This document shows positions 47,793 through 59,356 of a DNA stretch of 64,000 bases, piece by piece. The notes below the pieces were generated by a model that was not told where the DNA came from, made no database searches, and worked only from the letters and a program-made list of their open reading frames with translations. The position numbers and the translations under genes are program-made. Positions within the stretch are counted from its first letter, which is position 1; the number at the start of each line of letters is the position of its first letter. This stretch comes from Proteles cristata cristata. Lineage: Eukaryota > Chordata > Mammalia > Carnivora > Hyaenidae. The DNA lies in NCBI GenBank assembly GCA_017311185.1, contig JAESUZ010004508.1, forward strand, positions 310,001 to 374,000, written 5' to 3'.

Positions 47793-49916
47793 ATTTAATC
47801 AGAACAGTTTTTAAACAGAGTTCACTTAAACTCAAAATGTAGAAGACTCAAGAGGAAATATTACCATGACTTTGCTGTTTATTAATCAATGTGACATATT
47901 AGAGTTTATGGAAATATACAGTTCAGCCTAAAATCTTCCTAAATTCAATATATTCTTGAGTAAAAGATATACAGGATATATAACAACAGGAAAGTTGTTT
48001 CAAGTCATAATACTTTCTAACTTATGGAAAAAAATACCCTCCAATAATAAGAAATGATGTTCAGATTATCCAAGTGAGTTACCGAGTGATAATCAGCTTT
48101 GAAGACACTATTATCAAATATATTTTAAGAACTTTTTTTATACATGGCAGGTACTATATCAGATCAGAAAGTTAAATATAATGTACTATTCACTATTCTG
48201 TATTGAGAATTCTTCTGATCAGAAGATTATTAGATAAGAGAATAGTTTTATTTCATACAGAAGTCTTAGGAAAATACATTTTTATTTAGGCAATATATGA
48301 ATTTATAAATAGATTTGAAAAGCTTAAAAAGAGGATTTCTGAGACCATGGATGAAAGGTCTTGAATCAGATCAAAGGAATCCAATGGGAGAGGTAGCAAA
48401 GGTATGTAGTTAATTAAAGGAAAGATTAAGAGTTGAGAAATCCAACAGTTACGTTTGGGCAGATGCTTTGTTTAAATTATAGCAGTTCTTCAAATTTTGG
48501 GGGTGACAGACTCTTTGGATATATGTTGGATGCTATCGTTCTACTCCCCAGCAAAACAAAACAGAACAATGCAAGAGGACCTTAGAGTATGAAATCCTGT
48601 TTTAAAGAGTCTTTTAACAGAAATTCTACTAACCAAAAGAACACAATTTATACTAACTGTAATAATGATTTTTCCAGCACATTTTAACCTCATTATCAAA
48701 TTGACTCTAATATTCCTTTAAAAATACATACATAGTACCTACATTTTTATTGTCCTAGGCCAGATTAAAGCTGGAAAAAATCTCTTTTCACTGGAATTAT
48801 CAATACTTGAGGATAAGAAAATAGAGGGATAGAATGAATATGTGAGACTCAATGAAGACAAGAAATAAGGTGGGGAAAGAGAAGGAGGAAGGAAAGGAAG
48901 AAGGAAATAAAGAAGAATGAATGACATAGAATAGTTAGAAATCACAACGATGTATTTCATTACTTGTAAATATTGTTTTTGCTACTATTTACAATCCGCT
49001 GTGTGCCTAAATGTTTAGCTGTCACAGAAAAAACTAGTAACATGTGGCAAACTAACCAACAGAATACCATATTTTTTTGTTTTCATACGCTAAAAGCAAT
49101 TTATATGGCTATAAACTTGTAAATTTATGTTCTGATAAGAATATGCCTTACATTAAATGTTTCATTAACTATTTTTTAAATAGCTAACAATTATTAAATT
49201 GAGAAAGAAAATTGATAGAACAGTTACCTAAGTTAGTTCCATCATAGATTTACAATTGCCAGATTTCCCGTAATTAGGTCTCATTTTAGCAAACAATCAG
49301 ATGAATAGATTTAGACCCGAATTATATCAGAAAATGTTTTAAATGTGTACTGTTTCATGATTAGACAGCTTATTAAGAAAATATATTTAAACAATGACAC
49401 AGCACAGAAACCTAATATACCTGTTTGAATACTAACAATGCAAATATCAGATTACAGTACAGAGACATTTAAAGAATATTTAGAAAAAAGAAAGATAATC
49501 GCAGAAAGCAAAATTATCCAAGAATGAACCAGGAAGAAGGAGGAAGAATCACTGAAGGAAAAGATGAATCCATTTTGAGAATTTAGAATAATAGAATTTT
49601 AGAAATAAAGGAGCTCTTATAAATTATATGTTCCAATCTTAGCTTGAGAAAGCTAAGGTTTGGGAAGTTTTATGTCTTGACCAAAAAAGTAATAGCTCTT
49701 TTTAGTGTCAGGAGCTCAGCCTAGTAGTCAGCATCACTGGCCAACTAATATCCCTAAATAAGACATTATGAGCTTGGAGATGATACTATATTAAAATTTG
49801 TTACATACAATCATGGTTTGGAAGTAAACTAGTAATAAAAGTAAAGATTATATTGAATACATTTCATGTACTTATACTTGATTTTCCTTTGATATAAGTA
49901 GATATGATTTTTTGAA
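47793..49916. other. UBR3 intron, unassigned
   Basis: About 2.1 kb of AT-rich intron. A purine-rich GGAA/GAAG tract lies at about 48868-48915. No exon or named repeat seen; a MIR-like scrap may lie near 49620-49700. Confidence 0.45.
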
Positions 49917-50113
49917 TGTTTATTTATTTATTTTGAGAGAGAGAAAGAGCACAAGTGGGGGAGAGGCGAGGGGTAGGGGGAGAGAATCTCAAGCAGGTTC
50001 CAAGCTGTCAATGCATAGCCTGATGTGGGGCTGGAGCTGGTGAACTGGGAGATCATAGCCTGAGCTGAAATAAAGAATCGGACATTTAACCGACTGAGCC
50101 ACCGAGGAGTCCC
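49917..50113 (-). repeat. CAN-type SINE
   Basis: Antisense, from 'gaatgtttatttatttattt' to 'ctgagccaccgaggagtccc'. Confidence 0.9.
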
Positions 50114-50895
50114 ATGATTTAAGTAGAGATGATTGTAACATAAACCTTCCAAAGAGGTTTCAAACATTTTGAAGAGTCTATAAACCAATCAATAGGTTCA
50201 ATTAACACTACACTTACTATTTTTTCCTACCAACTTCCCCAAATACACAGTGAAGTATTTTTCTTATTTTACCTACCTCTAAGCCAAACCACTTAGTCAG
50301 TTCTTCGGTTCTATAGTATCAGATTTTTTCTCTAGTCACTGAAAATACTTACATTTCACTAAACTTGCAGTTTTTCTAAATTGTTAATGTAATTTTAACT
50401 TGAGAACTTTAAATTTGTAAGAATTTACATGTCTTTAAGACAGAAAAATTAGCATTTAAAGAAGCATAATTTTAAAAAGATTAAGATTTTTAAATTTATA
50501 AGTGATAAATCAAGAGCCATCTTTGGATTGACTGCAAATAGGAGAAGGAGAAGAAAAGATGACAAGTAAAATAGGCAAGTCTGTAGACATTTTATTACTT
50601 ACTCACTGTGTTGGCACAATTTTTATAACTTCTCTAAGTTTAAGGCTTGCAAGCAAAAGCAAAACAAAACTGCCCAAATAAAAAGGGAAAAAAGCCAAAG
50701 TTTAGGGATAGATGCAGAAGACTTCATTGCCCAAGGAAACATTTTTAACTTTTTTAACCTAAAGGTGCTCCATTGCCAGTTGAAATACTATTAATAACTC
50801 ATTTTGCCTTTCAAATATCTAATCTCATTCACTCATATCCCCAAGTTACATGAATTCACCAAACTATAAATGACAAATTCAGATAAGACACTAAC
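50114..50895. other. UBR3 intron, unassigned
   Basis: No recognised repeat between the SINE and the exon donor. Confidence 0.5.
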
Positions 50896-51020
50896 CTTTT
50901 TGAGAGCTCCCGTGTGTTTCCAGGCTGACCTATCTTCCTCACTGCATTTAACTGAAAGTGCCACCAGAGCCTGTGTGTATAGTAGGGTGAAAAGCACCTT
51001 CACAATGCAGGTGAAGTGGT
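50896..51020 (-). CDS. UBR3: UBR3 coding exon (eighth or earlier from the 3' end)
   Basis: This 125-nt exon has the acceptor CTTTCTCCTCTAG and the donor AAG|GTTAG. It starts with the last two bases of a split codon and then encodes 41 residues, including KVLFTLLYTQALVALSVKC and SEEDRSAWKH, in the style of the UBR3 helical C-terminal region. It ends in phase 0 and joins the exon at 45988 cleanly. The preceding exon must therefore end one base into a codon; the candidate exon at 57921-58010 does not, so at least one exon lies between them unseen or that candidate is wrong. The 63-codon plus-strand open frame over this exon is only its antisense shadow. Confidence 0.9.
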
Positions 51021-51259
51021 CTAGAGGAGAAAGAGAAGATCATTATTTCTTTGGAATCTAGACATTTTCTACTCAAGATCATTTCACAAATATGTCTTTC
51101 CTTGAACATGTTAATTGGTTCTTGTTCAACACTTCAGCTAATAAAATGAAATTATAAGGTAATATTATATTTGCTGATGTGAAATTATGAAAACAAAATT
51201 CCTTTAGTCATCCACAGAATATGTAAATGAGAGGCATTTAGCACAGTGTAAAGTGTGCT

Positions 51260-51770
51260 CTATTTTAGAGGAACAGAGTACTAATGCCACTCAACCTTGG
51301 AATAGCTGTGTAATGTTGGCAAATCCCCTTATTGATCATTATGTACTTAACAACAATGTTTGAGAACAGGGTTTGAAACCAATACTTCATCTACTTCTAT
51401 TATTGTATAAACTTCATAAGGAATATCATATTTTAGCTACTCTAATTGAGTTTTAAAACTCAATTTAAAACCATTAACAATGCAAAAAGAGTAGTCACAA
51501 TACATAAAATACCTGGTAGCTTTTGGCACATATTAGGTACTTAATAAATGGTAGCTTAAAAATCACAATTAATTTTACATACAGCTAATAACTTAGAAAA
51601 TTTTCTCAAATGTCTCATTCGATCCTCATAAGTCTCAGTTATGTGCCTCTGATAACAAAGCTAATAAACATCCAGGTATGAATTTGAATCCATATAGATG
51701 ATTTTACTGCAGATTCAGTATTCTTTCTATTATATTATGCTGTTCCCCTAATAAACGAATACTGCCATTT
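51260..51770 (-). repeat. MIR-like remnants
   Basis: Patches such as 'ggaatagctgtgtaatgttg' and 'catttgatcctcataa'-like text (51590-51640) suggest one or two old MIRs. They are diverged; strand is uncertain. Confidence 0.4.
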
Positions 51771-51949
51771 AATCAGTTGTTGGAATCAGAAATGTATAGA
51801 TATCCTTGATACTTTCCTATTTCATTCTCCCCACATGAAAAAAAATCACCCAATACTGCCAATTCTGCTTTAAAAATATCTCGAGTTAGTTCTAATATCC
51901 TAGACTAGGCTTCCATCCTTTCTTGCCTATGCCCCAAATCCCAGTCTAA

Positions 51950-52550
51950 GTAGTTATGTTCGGGGCCCACCTAAGACCACTTTCAGGCTTGATTCACCAG
52001 GAGGGCTCAGAAGACTCAGAATATAGTCCTATGATTTATTGCAGCATGAGATACAAAGTAAAATCAGCAAAAACTAAAGGCATAATGGGTGTGATCCAGA
52101 TGAAACCCAGAGTTCTCTACCAGTACTGTAACACAGGGCATGCTTAATTCCTCCAGCAATGAGATATGACAGACTGTGAGATACAGATACGAGGGAAGCT
52201 CGTTAAGAAATTCAGTGCCCAAGGTTTTTACTGGGGGCAGTTCACATAGGCACACTTTGCTAATAAGCACAAACCAAGTTTTAGACCCCCAGGAGGAATG
52301 CAGATATGTTCAGCATAAACCATTGTTTGTACAGTCCAGGCGTAGTGAGCCACTCCTATCAGTTCTGTGGATGGTGGGGGTGTTAGAGACCCAAAATCAA
52401 AGTTTCCAGATGCCAGTCAAGGGCCAACCTTGTAAGCAGGCCTTTCAAAAGTTAACAGCCACAGCTTCTATGTTAACTCTTTCTTGCCCAGTGGTTAATG
52501 TGCATTACCTCTTAGCCCCGTACAATCTATTTTTTTTCTTTTTTTAATTA
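51950..52550 (+). repeat. Old interspersed repeat, family uncertain
   Basis: A recognisable mammalian repeat pattern: 'ctatgatttattgcagcatg', 'cttaattcctccagcaatga', 'gttcagcataaaccattgtt', 'aaggccaaccttgtaagcag'-like text. I cannot name the family. The 123-codon open frame at 52176-52547 falls in it and is not a gene. Confidence 0.5.
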
Positions 52551-52569
52551 CAGCCAGACTGGTCTTTTT

Positions 52570-52778
52570 AATTTTTTAAAAAAATTTATTTGAGAGAGAG
52601 AGAAAGAGTGAGCAGGGGAGGGGCAGAGAGAGAGAGAGGGAAGGAGAATCCCAAGCAGGCTCTGCTCTGTCAACACAGAGCCCAACACTGGGCCTGATCC
52701 CACCAACGAGAAGATCATGACCTGAGCTAAAAACAAGAGTTGGACACTCAACCAACTGAACCACCCAGGCACACCTAA
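52570..52778 (-). repeat. CAN-type SINE
   Basis: Antisense, with flanking ctNgtctttttaa-like duplications (52557 and 52780). The head complement is 'gaaccacccaggcacacc'. Confidence 0.9.
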
Positions 52779-52799
52779 ACTGATCTTTTTAAAATAAAT

Positions 52800-52920
52800 A
52801 TCTGACATCCTTTCACTGAGTCTCTGTACAAGCTGAACACTCTTTCCTTCCTCAGAGCCTGGCTAACTCTTAGGGGACACGTTAAAGTCACTTCCTAAGG
52901 AAAATCTTTCCTGATTTTAA
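52800..52920 (+). repeat. L2 remnant
   Basis: 'aaagtcacttcctaaggaaa' followed by 'atctttcctgatt' is L2 3' text. Confidence 0.6.
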
Positions 52921-53999
52921 AATGAGTATGTGTGTGCATGCATACATGTGCGAACATTGTCTCTTACTCATGTTGATGACTTGGGGTGGGAACTTGATAC
53001 AGCTGAGCCAGCTATGGGATTTTTCTAACTGGAGGTAAATGGAAAGGTATAAAAATGTGAGTCTAGAAGTGTCAGAGGTCATGTTCCTGGTCTATGGCAG
53101 ACTGTCTAAAGTAACACTGAATAAAGCAGATTCATAAAGACAAGAATCCCATGATGCCAGCATCCAAAGTTCTGGTTCTGGTATTTCCCGAGACTACCCT
53201 CCATTCCTACAGGTTGTTTATGTGAGTCTATCAGTGCTCTTCCTCTGTGCTTATAAGCTAGCTCTAAATGGATTTCTAAATGTCCTAACACCTAGGTGCT
53301 GAACATACGCCAGGATAAAGACAATAAGAACTTAAAATCCAGATAGAGAGAAAGAGGAAGAAAGAAACAGATAGCTACATGCATACACATGGTATACTGG
53401 GAGAAAATAAGAAGAGAAACTAACCTAGGTCAAGGGCAGGACATAGAAAAAATAATAAAGCTTTCTATACCAGTGAGGAAAGTTAACTCTTGAATGATGA
53501 AGAGAAATAAGTAATGGTAAAGAAGGCGGGGGGGGGGGGGGAGGGAAAGATAATGGAAGGGGGATTACAGACAGATGAAGACATCTTTTATGAGGGCACA
53601 GAAAAAGCCTAAGGTTTACAAGAATTGTAAATTGTCCAGTATAACTAGAATACAAGTAGTGATCTTTGATAGATGAAGAAAGAAAAGCAATCTTTATGCT
53701 GAAGATGAAAAGTTATGAACTACAGGCTATCTGCAATCTACAGAGAGGTTTGCTTTGCCTCTGTCTTATTTAGTTTTTACTTACTGACATTTAAAAATAG
53801 GCTATTTCTTCTACAAGTCAAGAATTCCCCTTACTCTTAAGACACAGGAAGATCTGATGACACTGGGGCCACATTTTTACATGCCAACATGATCTGGAAC
53901 TGAGTGGTAGCTGTCCTCATTGGCCAAGCATGCATTCTCTAGCTTGTCCCAGTCTCCCACTCCCAATTACATCAAACCAAAGACTATGTCACAAGTAGT
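52921..53999. other. UBR3 intron; 14-base poly(G)
   Basis: Mostly unassigned. A run of 14 G lies at 53528-53541 in a purine-rich stretch. No exon seen. Confidence 0.5.
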
Positions 54000-54225
54000 C
54001 AGTATATAACATTATTGTTAAGAATGAATTTAGGCTTTGAAGCCAAATTGTCTAGATTTGAATTCTGACTCTTCAGATCTCAAGCATTTCACTAATATAC
54101 ACGGACTTTATTTCCTCCTTTATTTAATGGAGATAGTCTCATCTACCTTAAAGGGATTACATGAAATATGGTTTATACTTAAATGCTTAAAATAGTGTCT
54201 AGCAATGGCAATCAGTATATATCTG
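54000..54225 (+). repeat. MIR remnant
   Basis: 'taggctttgaagccaaattg', 'tagatttgaattctgactct', 'aaagggattacatgaaatat' give the MIR order. Confidence 0.85.
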
Positions 54226-54236
54226 ATTTACTTATT

Positions 54237-54413
54237 ACTTTTAGAGAGAGAGCGTGAGCTGGAGAGAGGGGTAGAAGAAGAGAGAGAGACATCTTACAGG
54301 CTCCACACTCAGTGCAGAACCCAATGTAGGGCTTGAACCCACGACCCTGGGATCATGACCTGAACCAAACTCAGGAGTCGAATGCTCAACCAACTGAGCT
54401 ACCCAGCTGCCCC
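54237..54413 (-). repeat. CAN-type SINE, 3'-shortened
   Basis: Antisense, starting directly at 'ttacttttagagagagagcg' (its A tail is nearly absent) and ending 'actgagctacccagctgccc'. Confidence 0.88.
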
Positions 54414-55281
54414 AATATCTGTTGTTATTAATATTAGTATTTATGTTACTTGTTTGATATCTACAGGCACCTAGACTGGCTAATAAGCCACTGAAGCAGG
54501 TTAAGCATGAGAATGATAATATCAGATTTGCATTTAAAAATATTCACGGCTGCTTCTTAGGAGAAAGGGACTGAAACAAGCAAAGACTAGAAGGCAAGAC
54601 AACCTATTAGTAGATAGCAAAAGTACCATACGTGAGAAATTAGATGACCTGAACAAGAGAAAAATGATGATGACAGAGAGAATGAGTTAAATTAGAGAGG
54701 TATTTAGATGATTAAAATGATAGGATTTGGTAGCTTTTTGGAGGTAGAGAATGACAGTTGTCTGTCATTGTACAACAAAGAGTAGACAGTAGTAGCACTG
54801 ACTAAAATGGAATGACTAAAATAGAGGAAAAGAGTAAGTCTGGATGCGTAGAAAATGAATTAATGTGGCATATGCTGAGCTTGAGGTATGTGTAGAAATT
54901 TGAGTCTGGAGCTCACCAAGAAATTGTCAACTACAGCTAGAGATTTGGGAATCATCAGAGAACAGGTGAATTGACACTATGGGAAAGAAGATAAAATTGA
55001 AAAAGGGACAGGAACTAAGGGACAACTCCAAATTATGTTGAGAGGAGGAGGTGAATAAAAAGGAGTCATGAAAATGAGTGAAAAAGAGACAGGAGGAAAA
55101 TCAGAAGTAGATGGTAACATCAAAGTCAAGGAAAGACCATTTCATGACTTAATTTATTGTTTCAATCGAATGATGAAAATTAATAGAATTTGTCTAGTAA
55201 GCACAACAAAATGAAGAAGTCATTTAATACTGCCTAGCTATACCACTCATGTATAACTTCTTCTCATTGTAAACTACACAA
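54414..55281. other. UBR3 intron, unassigned
   Basis: No repeat named and no exon supported. A 17-base segment with splice-like flanks at 54632-54648 was rejected. Confidence 0.45.
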
Positions 55282-55321
55282 TTTGTTTGTTTGTTTGTTT
55301 GTTTGTTTGTTAAAAAAGAAG

Positions 55322-55530
55322 TGGGATGCCTGGGTAGCTCAGTTATTTAAGTGTCCAACTCTTGATTTCAACTCAGGTTTTACTCTCACAGTTCATGAGA
55401 TGGAGTCCTCCATCAGGTTCTATGCTGCATTCAGGCCTGCTAGGGATTCTTTCTCTTTCTGTCTCTCTCTGCCCTTCCCCTGTGTGTGCATGCTCTCTCT
55501 CTCTCAAAATAAACATTAAAAACAAAAAGA
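55322..55530 (+). repeat. CAN-type SINE next to (TTTG)n
   Basis: Head 'gggatgcctgggtagctcag', end 'ctcaaaataaacattaaaaa'. A (TTTG)n tract of about 30 bases at 55282-55311 precedes it. Confidence 0.9.
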
Positions 55531-55925
55531 AGTAACATATTTAAGGAAATAAGAGCTACTATAAGCATAATCTTAGCTTTTTCTTGTAGCAGTAGTGATT
55601 TCTGGTTTTAGTTTTTTTATCTGCTTTGATTATCATCATTTTTCAAGTATTTCAAATGGCAGTTTAAAGTTACAGCTTATGCTTAAGTCCTCACATTCAC
55701 TAACGCGTCTAACAAATATTTATTTACTAAATGATTACCATGTGAAATCAATGTTTCTTAGAGACTTGGAAGAAAACAAGGAATAACTCATATAAGATGT
55801 ACTTTAGGTCTACAGGTTGTTATCTTTTAAGGTTGCAACAGAGAACAAAGCCCTTCAAATCCAATTATCAGCATTTTAAAAGGAGAGGGAAATTGGGTAT
55901 CTACACTCAGACAACGCGCTTTTAA
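55531..55925. other. UBR3 intron, unassigned
   Basis: No feature recognised. Confidence 0.45.
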
Positions 55926-55939
55926 AACAACCAAAACCA

Positions 55940-56931
55940 TCCATAAAACTAATAGGCAACCAACAGAATGGGAAAAGATAGCTACAAATGACATAGCAGA
56001 CAAAGGGTTAGTATACAAAATCTATAAGGAACTCACCAAACTCCACACCCAAAAAACAAACAATCCAGTGAAGAAATGGGCAGAAGATATGAACAGACAC
56101 TTTTCCAAAGAGGACATCCAGATGGCTAACAGACACATGAAACGATGCTCAGCAACCCTCCTCGTCAGGGGAATACAAATCAAAACCACACTGAGATACC
56201 ACCTCATGCCGGTCAGAGTGGCTAAAATGAGCCAATCAGAGGACTCTAGATGCTGGTGAGGATGTGGAGAAATGGGCACCCTCCTCCCCTATTGGTGGGA
56301 ATGTAAACTGGTGTAGTCCCTCTGGAAAACAGTGTGGAGGTTCCTCAAAAAATTAACAATAAAGCTCCCCTATGACCCAGCAATAGTGCTGCTAGGAATG
56401 CATCCAAGGGATACAGGAGTGCTGATGCATAGGGGCACATGGATCCCAGTGTTCACAGCAGCACTCTCCACAATAGCCAAAACATGGAAAGAGCCTAAGT
56501 GTCCATCAATGGATGAATGGATCAAGAAGATGTGGTTTATGTATACAATGGAATCCTACATGGCAATGAGAAAGAATGAAATCTGGCCATGTGTAGCAAC
56601 ATGGACGGACCTTGAGGGTGTTATGCTGAGCGAAATAAGTCAGGTAGAGAAGGACAGTTACCATATGTTTACACGTATAGGAGGATTAGGAGGAACTTAA
56701 TGGAGGGCCGTGGGGGAGAAGAAGGGGGGAAGTAGGGAGGGAGAGGGAGGGAGGCAAACCATGAGAGACTCTTGAATGTTGAGAAGAAACTGAGGACTGA
56801 TGGGTATGGGGGGGGGGAAGGAGGGTGATGGGCATGGAGGAGGGCACTTGTGGGGATGAGCAGTGGGCGTTATGTGGAAGCCAACTTGACAATAAACTAT
56901 TAAAAAAGGAAAAATGAAAAAAAATAAATAA
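55940..56931 (+). mobile_element. 5'-truncated L1 with imperfect target duplication
   Basis: Sense ORF2 C-terminal region and felid-type 3' UTR ('gacaataaactattaaaaaa'). Flanks aacaaccaaaacca (55926-55939) and agcaatcaaaacca (56932-56945) match at 12 of 14 bases. The frame is broken where the related copy at 44693 has TGG CGA; here it reads TGG TGA (about 56254-56259), a CpG-type C-to-T nonsense change. Antisense to UBR3. Confidence 0.9.
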
Positions 56932-57195
56932 AGCAATCAAAACCAAAAGCCCACCATCAAACCACCTGAACATGAACAAAAGAAGACCAATACTTAACTT
57001 GAAATGCATTAGAAGCACACAGACCATGCACAATGGCAGAGATTTTATGTATTATAGAGCTACCATAGGACAGAAAACAAGGGTGGGGGAACATGGTGCT
57101 GGAAGACTGCTTAATAATAATAATAATTTAAAAAACTGATTACATGAAATGTAAGAGTTTGGTATGATAGAAATGTTAGTTTAGAGTTCTTTAAA

Positions 57196-57375
57196 TTTTT
57201 TAAAATGTTTTATTTATTTCTAAGGGAGAGAGACAGTGTGAACGGGGGTGGGGGTGGGGGGAAGATGTCAGAGAGAGAGGGAGATACGGAATCTGAAGCA
57301 GGCTCCAGATCATGAGATCATGATCTGAGCCGAAGTCGGATGCTTAACCAACAGAGCTACCCAGGCGCCCCAGCC
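57196..57375 (-). repeat. CAN-type SINE with internal deletion
   Basis: Exact flanks tagagttctttaaa lie at 57182-57195 and 57376-57389. About 60 bases of the SINE middle are missing: 'gcaggctccagatcatgaga' joins the CT-region side directly to the B-box side. Confidence 0.92.
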
Positions 57376-57389
57376 TAGAGTTCTTTAAA

Positions 57390-57920
57390 AAGTGATTTTT
57401 TTCCTTAGAATCAAAAATGAAAATTATATTCCTTACTTCCTATTCTAAACGTCTGAGAACTGAAGTTTCTGATCTCTTAGGTGCAACATTCACATCATTA
57501 GACTATTTGAGTCTAATGATCAAATTAGATGACTATTTGAGTCATTGGTTTCATGATTTATATTTAATTCACCGTTTAAAAATGTTGTAAACTTCAGAAC
57601 TCATGAAATGAAAGCATTTTAAATAGATGTGTAAATCTTTGCCTTATTTCTGACTTATTTTCATCAAGATAAAATCCTAAAAAAGGAATAAATAGCTCAA
57701 AGGTACTGACATAACTGAGACAACAGCTTGACTCTTTAATGATACTAATAAACTCTGAGTCAACCAGATTTTCTCCAGTGGATAATGTATAAACAAATGA
57801 GAAATTTTCAAAAATGAGACAATGAAATATTTAATGAGTACCCTCTTTATGTAATGGCATTTGTGCTGGGCGTTGTAAGAGTAATACAAGGAACCTATAG
57901 TCTTCTAGGGTGATACTTAC
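57390..57920. other. UBR3 intron, unassigned
   Basis: No repeat named with confidence. 'tttatgtaatggcatttgtg' (about 57846) resembles an old MIR/L3-like remnant. Confidence 0.4.
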
Positions 57921-58010
57921 TGGCTTGCCTACAGATACCATGCTTAGTACAGGTGATAAACAAGAAGACAAACAGGATTCACATGCCTGCAGAAATTCCT
58001 TTCCCATAAA
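57921..58010 (-). CDS. Candidate upstream UBR3 exon, unconfirmed
   Basis: This 90-nt segment is open in only one frame (30 codons, FMGKEFLQACESCLSSCL...SVGKP). It is flanked by an acceptor (TTAACTCTAATACAG) and a perfect donor (CCA|GTAAGT). It lies in the expected orientation upstream of the exon at 51020. However, it ends in phase 0, while that exon needs a predecessor ending one base into a codon, so a direct junction would shift the frame. Either a small exon of 3n+1 bases is hidden between them or this is a chance match. I do not remember the UBR3 protein well enough here to decide. Confidence 0.4.
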
Positions 58011-59356
58011 CTGTATTAGAGTTAAGGTAATACAAAATACTCCAATTTTCTTTCAGGACAAAGTGCAACATATGTAAGGTAATAAAAGTCTTAGGAGAAA
58101 ATTATATAAGTAAACAGGATATAATCTAAAGACTATATCAGACATTTTATTGTTTTCCTAAAATTACCATGAAATATTTTTATAAAGAAATATACTATTG
58201 CACTGCTTCCATAAAGCACTTTGCACATATCCATACGACCATCAAATCTTCTCAATCTTCTCTTTCGTGATCTGAGTTTCTAATCATACATGTTCTCTCT
58301 TCAAAAAATTCTAGTCTATGATAAAAACCAATTTGTGATGTGTTTTTGTGTGATAAGCTCAACTCTATTTTCTCTTTGATGAGTGAAGAACCCAAATAGT
58401 TCAGTAAGGCTTTCTTTGCATTAACCAACAGAGCACTGAGAAAAGATTGAGTCCAACCAACAACTAATAAGGTAGTTAAAGCTGTTCCCTTGGGTATACT
58501 TCAGGGCAATTGTGGTTTGGGTCTAATAAACTGCCAACATTCTCTAAGAACATTATATAGAAAAGACCATAATATAAGATACAAAGACTCAAACCAAAGC
58601 AATAGCTTTCGTGAATTTCAAAACAGAAAACAAGCAATTTACCAGAAAATAAGACAATTGGATATTTAACATAGCCATTCCACATTTACTGAGCATATTA
58701 TGTAGCAGGTAGGCACTAGGGATGTAGGTAAAATGACGCAAGTCCTAGAGGAACTGATAGTTCAGAGCAGGGGATACTAAAGAAAATCGACCGTTATGTT
58801 CATGAGACAAGTGTCAAAACAGAACTATGGACAAGTTATTACGGGAAAGGGAAAAACGTACGTTTAAGAGAAAGGCTTCCAGGAGAGGATAACACTTAAA
58901 GTACAACTAGCAGTTACTAAGTGAACAATGGAGAAACGGCAAACATTTAAATATGCTCAAAACACCCCTACTTTAAAAGACAAACAAAAAATAACTCCTT
59001 TGATATATCCACATATAGCCTCTGCTCTCTCCCCATTCTTTCTTGATAGTTCTCTCTGCTGTTTCCTCATTGCCATGTCACTTCTCATACCACTATAATC
59101 TACTTCTGATTCTGATTGCACAAAAGCAACTTCCTTATTATTTATTATTATTCCTTATTACTGCTTATAACCAGGAGTCCTCAGGAGACTTATAGCTAAC
59201 TCATTTTTAGGGGTGAAGATCCTTTTAAAAACCTAGTTAAGGGCTATGGAACTTCTCAGGCAAAAATGCACATGTACATATAAAATTTCCTATATCAGTT
59301 TAGGAGATTCATGGATTCTTACTTTTGAACTCTTAAGTGACAAATTAAAAGGCCTT
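58011..59356. other. UBR3 intron, unassigned
   Basis: Apart from the weak exon-like segment at 58500-58543 discussed in the findings, I see only AT-rich sequence and possible old repeat scraps ('ttactgagcatattatgtag', about 58686). Confidence 0.4.

Noticed and set aside
52176..52547. 123-codon plus-strand open frame
   Set aside because: It falls in an old interspersed repeat and ends in a poly-phenylalanine T run.
54632..54648. 17-base microexon with a strong acceptor (TTTTTCTCTTGTTCAG) and donor (CAC|GTATGG) on the minus strand
   Set aside because: In the frame needed to follow the candidate exon at 57921-58010 it contains a TAA stop, and its length does not repair the phase.
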